Assembly: GCA_945861155.1 (NCBI GenBank)
Contig: CAMATN010000005.1
Location: forward strand, 1 to 64,000
Source: Rhizobium sp. Q54
GTDB lineage: Bacteria > Pseudomonadota > Alphaproteobacteria > ATCC43930 > CGMCC-115725
Direction: 5' to 3'
Length of the DNA: 64,000 bases
Below the pieces are notes generated by a model. The model saw nothing but the letters and a program-made list of their open reading frames with translations. It ran no database searches and had not been told where the DNA came from. Below are positions 63,961 through 64,000 of the stretch, piece by piece; position 1 is the first letter of the stretch; every line of letters starts with the position of its first letter. A program made the position numbers and the translations under genes.

Positions 63961-64000
63961 GTGTCTACTGCAGCAGATTCTGGCGAAGCGGCGCCGTTGC
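63961..64000 (+). CDS. gcvT: start of a glycine-riboswitch-controlled gene, probably aminomethyltransferase GcvT (partial)
   Basis: GTG 63961 follows GGAGG (63949-63953) by 7 nt and reads MSTAADSGEAAPL before the window ends. Thirteen residues do not identify a protein. GcvT is inferred from the glycine riboswitch, whose first gene is very often gcvT. GcvP, or an amino acid transporter, would be alternatives. Confidence 0.45.
   Translation, partial: MSTAADSGEAAPL

Overview
The window is GC-rich, gene-dense chromosomal DNA that looks alphaproteobacterial, most likely a free-living Rhodospirillales/Reyranella-like lineage; the genus cannot be fixed from sequence alone. The evidence is a set of family markers: an NDUFA12-type complex I accessory protein, a DUF2155 protein and MlaD next to aroQ-accB-accC-aat, a Usg protein, a hemD-Mic60-hemY cluster, a CbpA/CbpM pair, a ComF-GrxC-nitrilase-DUF1178 cluster and a very large class II (B12-dependent) ribonucleotide reductase with paired NrdR-like boxes. 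No prophage, transposase, plasmid origin or CRISPR array is visible. The accessory DNA is instead dispersed non-coding repeats, toxin-antitoxin genes and gene remnants.

Layout. 1-566 is a truncated aldo/keto reductase. 910-8176 is a signalling/protease locus: a CHASE2-type class III nucleotide cyclase, an exported FecR-like protein, an exported caspase-like peptidase and a membrane-anchored TPR-CHAT protease, with a TauD-type dioxygenase directly upstream of the CHAT gene. 9079-12710 holds envelope and amidotransferase genes (PagL-like deacylase, diacylglycerol kinase-like protein, asparagine synthase), followed by a PhoX phosphatase. 15180-20008 is core metabolism and envelope (aroQ, accB, accC, aat, DUF2155, mlaD, NDUFA12). 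20198-23941 is nrdJ. 24272-24912 is hicB with a decayed hicA. 25576-28784 is an amino-sugar recycling cluster (murQ divergent from a SIS-type deaminase and nagA). 28925-33631 is a giant multidomain glycosyltransferase.

33717-39890 contains a GlcG-like secreted protein, a small biotinyl carrier, a PHA-system protein, methyltransferases, comF, grxC, a nitrilase, a Uma2 protein, DUF1178 and usg. 40160-42682 is a probable stress operon (DegP-like protease, CbpA, CbpM). 42786-47771 has an amidohydrolase, an MBL hydrolase, fabI and aroC, followed by a tRNA-Thr(CGT). 47982-51360 is hemY-Mic60-hemD. 51473-53705 has a MmgE/PrpD protein and thiE. 53955-62701 is a run of catabolic enzymes (GMC oxidoreductase, ornithine cyclodeaminase family, sulfatase, TcuA-like flavoprotein, GST, lactonase, LLM oxidoreductase). 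The window ends with a ParDE module and a tandem glycine riboswitch whose target, probably gcvT, is cut by the right edge.

How the genes work together. AroQ and AroC are two shikimate steps, and AccB, AccC and FabI belong to fatty-acid synthesis. MurQ, NagA and the SIS deaminase together can convert MurNAc-6-phosphate to fructose-6-phosphate. The CHASE2/FecR-like/caspase/CHAT locus is the most intriguing part: every sensor or protease domain in it is predicted to lie outside the cytoplasm, while the cyclase output is cytoplasmic.
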